Under the pieces are notes generated by a model, which saw nothing but the letters and a program-made list of their open reading frames with translations, did no database searches and was not told the DNA's origin. The position numbers and the translations under genes were made by a program. A stretch of 64,000 nt of DNA from Actinomycetota bacterium. Its GTDB lineage: Bacteria; Actinomycetota; Acidimicrobiia; Acidimicrobiales; Ilumatobacteraceae. Shown in pieces: positions 60,891-64,000 of the stretch (position 1 is the first letter of the stretch; the number at the start of each line of letters is the position of its first letter). The stretch lies in NCBI GenBank assembly GCA_963169665.1, contig CAUJET010000161.1, positions 1-64,000 on the forward strand, read 5' to 3'.

Positions 60891-62858
60891 ATGACGCAGC
60901 TCGACCCCGGCATCGATCCGCAGCTCGCCGACGCGATCGAGGTGCACCACACGACGTGCACGCTCGACTGCCCCGACACCTGCTCGCTCGCCGTCACCAT
61001 CACGCGCGACGCGACCGGTCGCGGGCGCATCACCGACATCGACGCAGCGCCCGGCAACGCGCTCACCGACGGATGGATCTGCGCCAAGGTGAAGCAGCAC
61101 GCCCGCCGCGTGTACGCACCCGAGCGGGTCATGACCCCGCTGATCCGCACCGGGGCGAAGGGGGCCGGCGAGTTCCGTGAGGCCACGTGGGACGAGGTGA
61201 TCGAGGCGGTCGCCGATCGCATCCGCAGTGCCATCGACACCGCAGGCGCCGACGCGGTCGTGGCGTTCACGTACAACTCGTCGGCCGGCGCCGTGGAGCG
61301 CAACAGCATGAGCGAGGCGTTGTTCGCTGCGCTCGGCGCCACGATCGTGGAGCACACCATCTGCGCGCACACGGTGGGCGCCGCATGGGACCACGTGTAC
61401 GGCGACATGGCCTCGGCCGACCCGCTCGAGGTCGTCGACGCGCAGCTCGTCGTCATCTGGGGTGCCAACCCCACCGTGTCGAACACGCACTTCCCGCCGC
61501 TCGTGCAGCAGGCCGTCGCCCGCGGCGCGAAGGTGGTCGTGATCGACCCCCGCCGCACGGCGATGGCCAAGCGCGCCGACCTCCATCTCGCCATCCGTCC
61601 CGGCACCGACACCGTCCTCGCGTACGCGATCGCGAACCAGTGGCGGCTGCACGGCCACCTCGACCGAGCCTTCATCGACGCCCACTCGACCGGTGCCGAC
61701 GAGTTCCTCGCCCACAGCGAGGAGTGGACGCTCGCCCGAGCCGCCGAGGTCACCGGACTCAGCGAGGACGACATCGCCACGCTCTCGCAGTGGTGGGGCA
61801 CCACCCGGCCGTCGATGCTGCGCCTCGGTTGGGGCCAGGAACGCAACGCCAACGGCGGGGCGGCATGCCGGGCGATCCTCGCCCTGCCGGTGCTCGGCGG
61901 ACACTTCGGACAGCCGGGCAGCGGCGTGATCGGCTCGACCGGCACGTCGGAGATCCGGGCGAAGCGACGCTGGCCGACCTTCGAGCGGCTCGACCGCCGG
62001 ACGGTGCCGCTGCACCAAGTGGGTCAGTGGATGGCGCCGGGCTCCGACGACCCGTGTCGCGTCGTGTTCGTGCAGGGAGCGAACCCGGTCGTGATGTGCC
62101 CCGACCAGCAGGCCGTCGTCGCCGCGTTCTCGCGCGACGACGTGTTCACCGTGGTGCACGAACAGGTGCTCACCGACACCGCCCGCTACGCCGACGTCGT
62201 GCTGCCCGCCACCACGGCGTTCGAGATCGCCGACGTCACGTCTGGCTACGGCACGTTCTCGGTGCAGCCCGTCCGGCCGGTGATCGACCGCGTCGGCGAG
62301 AGCCGCTCGAACGACGAGACCGGCCTCGCGCTCGCACGGGCGCTCGGCTTCGACTGGGATCCGCCGACCATCGACGTCGTCATCGACGACCCCGGACCCC
62401 GGCTGGTCGACGATCCGCGACGCCAGTTCGTCGACACGATGCCCTTCGACGGGCGCGCCGTGTTCGTCGATCCCGTGCACGGCCTGCCCCGGTACGAACC
62501 CGTCGTGGCGACACACCCCCTGACGCTCATCAGCCCGGCGTCGTCGAAGCTCGTGAACTCCATGTTCGGCGAGTTCCAGAGTCCGTCGCCGGCGGTGCTG
62601 CTGCATCCCGACGACGCAGCAGTCCGTGGCCTCGTCGCCGGCCAGCAGGTGCGGGTGTTCAACGACCTCGGCTCGATCGTGGTGCCGCTCGACGTGCACG
62701 ACGACACTCGTCCCGGCGTCGCCGTGATGAGCAAGGGTGTGTGGCTCCGCCACCACGGCGATGGCTGGGGCGTCAACACGCTCACGCCCGCCACCGGCGA
62801 TCCGCTCGTGAACGGCGCGTGCTTCAACGACACCTTCGTCGACGTCGCTCCCGCTTGA
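60891..62858 (+). CDS. Molybdopterin (Mo/W-bisMGD) oxidoreductase
   Basis: A 655-aa member of the DMSO-reductase family. A [4Fe-4S] cluster is bound by C23-x3-C27-x3-C31...C64 (CTLDCPDTC, GWICAKVK). Cofactor regions include VIWGANPTVSNTH, VIDPRRTAMAKRADLHL, PGTDTVLAYAI and a C-terminal molydopterin-binding domain (ALLHPDDAAVRGL...RVFNDLGSI). Such proteins include formate dehydrogenase- and polysulfide-like reductases. No partner subunits lie next to it; the substrate is unknown. No Tat signal, so cytoplasmic. The ATG at 60891 follows a GGGGAG-type site. Confidence 0.9.
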   Translation: MTQLDPGIDPQLADAIEVHHTTCTLDCPDTCSLAVTITRDATGRGRITDIDAAPGNALTDGWICAKVKQHARRVYAPERVMTPLIRTGAKGAGEFREATWDEVIEAVADRIRSAIDTAGADAVVAFTYNSSAGAVERNSMSEALFAALGATIVEHTICAHTVGAAWDHVYGDMASADPLEVVDAQLVVIWGANPTVSNTHFPPLVQQAVARGAKVVVIDPRRTAMAKRADLHLAIRPGTDTVLAYAIANQWRLHGHLDRAFIDAHSTGADEFLAHSEEWTLARAAEVTGLSEDDIATLSQWWGTTRPSMLRLGWGQERNANGGAACRAILALPVLGGHFGQPGSGVIGSTGTSEIRAKRRWPTFERLDRRTVPLHQVGQWMAPGSDDPCRVVFVQGANPVVMCPDQQAVVAAFSRDDVFTVVHEQVLTDTARYADVVLPATTAFEIADVTSGYGTFSVQPVRPVIDRVGESRSNDETGLALARALGFDWDPPTIDVVIDDPGPRLVDDPRRQFVDTMPFDGRAVFVDPVHGLPRYEPVVATHPLTLISPASSKLVNSMFGEFQSPSPAVLLHPDDAAVRGLVAGQQVRVFNDLGSIVVPLDVHDDTRPGVAVMSKGVWLRHHGDGWGVNTLTPATGDPLVNGACFNDTFVDVAPA

Positions 62859-63030
62859 GCCCCGGTTCCGGTCGCGCATCGTCTCGCGGCGCGGGAGGTC
62901 TCGCGACCGGAACGTTCAGGCGTCGCACCGGCCTGCGCGACGTGCTCGAACCGCTCGCCGAGGACCTCACGGTCGACATCGCCCTCGCCACCGATTGAGG
63001 CCGGCGCGCAGGGACCGTACGATCGGTCGC

Positions 63031-63297
63031 ATGTGCCGCAACATCACCACGCTGCGCGGGCTCGATCCGGGGGCGACGCCGGAGGAGATCGAGGCCGCTG
63101 CCCGTCAGTACGTCCGCAAGGTGAGCGGGGTGCAGAGCACCTCGGCCGCCACCGCCGAGGCGTTCGAACGCGCCGTCGTGGTGATCACCGAGGCGACCAC
63201 GCAACTGCTGGCCGAACTGCCGCCGCGCAAGCAGCCGCCGCCGACGCTGCCGCCGCTGCGGCGCATCGCGATCAAGAAGACCGCAGCCGCGACCTGA
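63031..63297 (+). CDS. DUF2277 family protein
   Basis: An 88-aa protein. MCRNITTLRGLDPGATPEEIEAAARQYVRKVSGVQSTSAATAEAFERAVVVITEATTQLLAEL matches the compact DUF2277 family (start MCRNI, then ATxEEI and VRKVSG). Function unknown. The ATG at 63031 is the family start. Confidence 0.9.
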   Translation: MCRNITTLRGLDPGATPEEIEAAARQYVRKVSGVQSTSAATAEAFERAVVVITEATTQLLAELPPRKQPPPTLPPLRRIAIKKTAAAT

Positions 63298-63326
63298 CCG
63301 TCGCGAGGGCGGTCGCCACAGTCGGG

Positions 63327-63848
63327 TCAACCGTCCGGTGTGGGTTGCGCCCGCCTGAGGTACCAACCCATCAACCACGGAGCCAGCACGACGGCACCGG
63401 CGGCGCCCGCCCCGGCGAACACCAACCACAACCGACCACCGTCGCTGAAGAACGTGTCGAAGAAACCCACGACGCACAGCGATGCTGAGACCCGCATCAC
63501 CCAATGCGTGACGGTGGGCCCACGTGACGGCACCAGAACGAGTGAGGCCAACACGCCGAGGAACACACCGGTCGTCACACCGAGTCCGAGGCCGACGGCC
63601 GCGCCGATGAAGCCGGCGATGAACACCACGGCGATCATGTCATCGGTCCTGGTCGAGATCGCGCCATCGAACCCGACGAAGGACTCGCCGGCGAGCCATG
63701 CGACGACCACGTAGCCGACCGCGATGACGATGCCGCCACCGACGGCGATGACGATCGACCGGAGCAGCACCTGGAAGAACACCGCGACACGACCGGGCGC
63801 CGGACGCTGCGCAGGCGTCGCGGCACGAGGTGCCGGTGGGAAGGCCAT
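63327..63848 (-). CDS. Four-helix membrane protein, unknown
   Basis: A 173-aa integral membrane protein with about four helices (VLLRSIVIAVGGGIVIAVGYVVVAWLAG, IAVVFIAGFIGAAVGLGLGVTTGVFLGVLASLVL, MRVSASLCVVGFF, LWLVFAGAGAAGAVVLAPWLMGWYL). No motif is recognised. The ATG at 63848 is preferred to 63857. It is convergent with the DUF2277 gene. Confidence 0.78.
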   Translation of the reverse strand: MAFPPAPRAATPAQRPAPGRVAVFFQVLLRSIVIAVGGGIVIAVGYVVVAWLAGESFVGFDGAISTRTDDMIAVVFIAGFIGAAVGLGLGVTTGVFLGVLASLVLVPSRGPTVTHWVMRVSASLCVVGFFDTFFSDGGRLWLVFAGAGAAGAVVLAPWLMGWYLRRAQPTPDG

Positions 63849-63890
63849 GACGAGCAATTCAACCAGAGCGTGTCCGGCCAGGTCGACGAC

Positions 63891-64000
63891 TCAGATGTCG
63901 ACGACCACGAGGCGCGGTGGCACGTAGTGCATGCGGCGCAGGCCGTACTTCACCATGGGCGCCATCACCAACACCCATACGACGGTGCCCACACCGAACG
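63891..64000 (-). CDS. C-terminal end of a membrane protein (partial, cut by window)
   Basis: On the minus strand the frame ending at TGA 63891 reads ...GVGTVVWVLVMAPMVKYGLRRMHYVPPRLVVVDI, one hydrophobic helix then a basic tail. Only 36 codons are in the window, so the family cannot be named. Confidence 0.6.
   Translation of the reverse strand, partial: FGVGTVVWVLVMAPMVKYGLRRMHYVPPRLVVVDI

Noticed and set aside
62900..62998. Short reading frame ending LAEDLTVDIALATD
   Set aside because: It has no start codon of its own with a ribosome site and overlaps no recognisable domain; it may be a gene scrap but cannot be supported.

Overview
The window is a high-GC, densely coded bacterial chromosome segment. 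GTG starts are frequent, and genes often overlap by ATGA or GTGA. Lipoproteins carry Thr/Pro-rich linkers, and there are Ddn-like and PPOX-type flavin/F420-family enzymes, a DUF2277 protein, and a secreted protease with repeated actinobacterial surface domains. Together these point to an actinomycete, most likely class Acidimicrobiia (Ilumatobacter-like); this placement is inference. No rRNA, tRNA, CRISPR array, transposase or integrase was recognised.

0-8.6 kb is a defence-type island. It holds an McrBC restriction pair (the McrB gene is cut by the window edge and has an EVE/PUA-like N-terminus) coupled to a VRR-NUC-like nuclease, and an unknown membrane/coiled-coil protein on the other strand. 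After these come a zinc-ribbon/NERD nuclease coupled to a DUF7002-like protein, then a free zinc ribbon overlapping a NERD-SF1 helicase. The two zinc-ribbon genes have duplicated promoters of the same architecture (TTGAG[C/G]-N17-GATACA-N5-ATG) that predict leaderless mRNAs. Relatives of three genes of this island recur further on: NERD at 27.3 kb, an orphan helicase C-terminus at 34.1 kb, and DUF7002 at 38.4 kb.

10-23.2 kb is the most interesting part. It encodes an ECF sigma factor with a membrane Ser/Thr kinase, an Hsp70 ATPase fused to a PQQ-type propeller, an acidic C39-like peptidase with calcium-type repeats, and two dynamin-like GTPases overlapping by 4 bp. It also encodes two Tyr/Asp/Ser/Thr-rich proteins without Lys or Arg, a lipoprotein and a single-pass membrane protein. 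Five of these genes have the same upstream motif, GGAACTC-N14-GCATC, with invariant spacing and lying 47-66 bp from the start codon. It looks like an ECF promoter, so the locus reads as a local sigma regulon. It resembles, and may extend, mycobacterial iniBAC-type loci.

23-39 kb is mixed: two methyltransferases, an SDR, glycerol-3-phosphate dehydrogenase (glpD), a YbjN protein, and a TetR regulator with twin operators around the promoter of a Ddn-like enzyme. It also contains a hydrolase, a VOC protein, a DUF2383 protein with a small membrane partner, a universal stress protein, a lipoprotein and a SEC-C protein.

39-64 kb carries a GH172/DUF2961-like protein with a probable 5-prime frameshift, a large subtilase, a coupled arylsulfatase/alkylsulfatase pair, and several lipoproteins. 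A Nudix regulator lies beside a quinone oxidoreductase. Further on are an HDAC/AcuC-like protein, a HupE-like protein, a fasciclin protein with a sortase-like tail, an ABC exporter, a molybdopterin oxidoreductase and small membrane proteins; the last minus-strand gene is cut by the window end.
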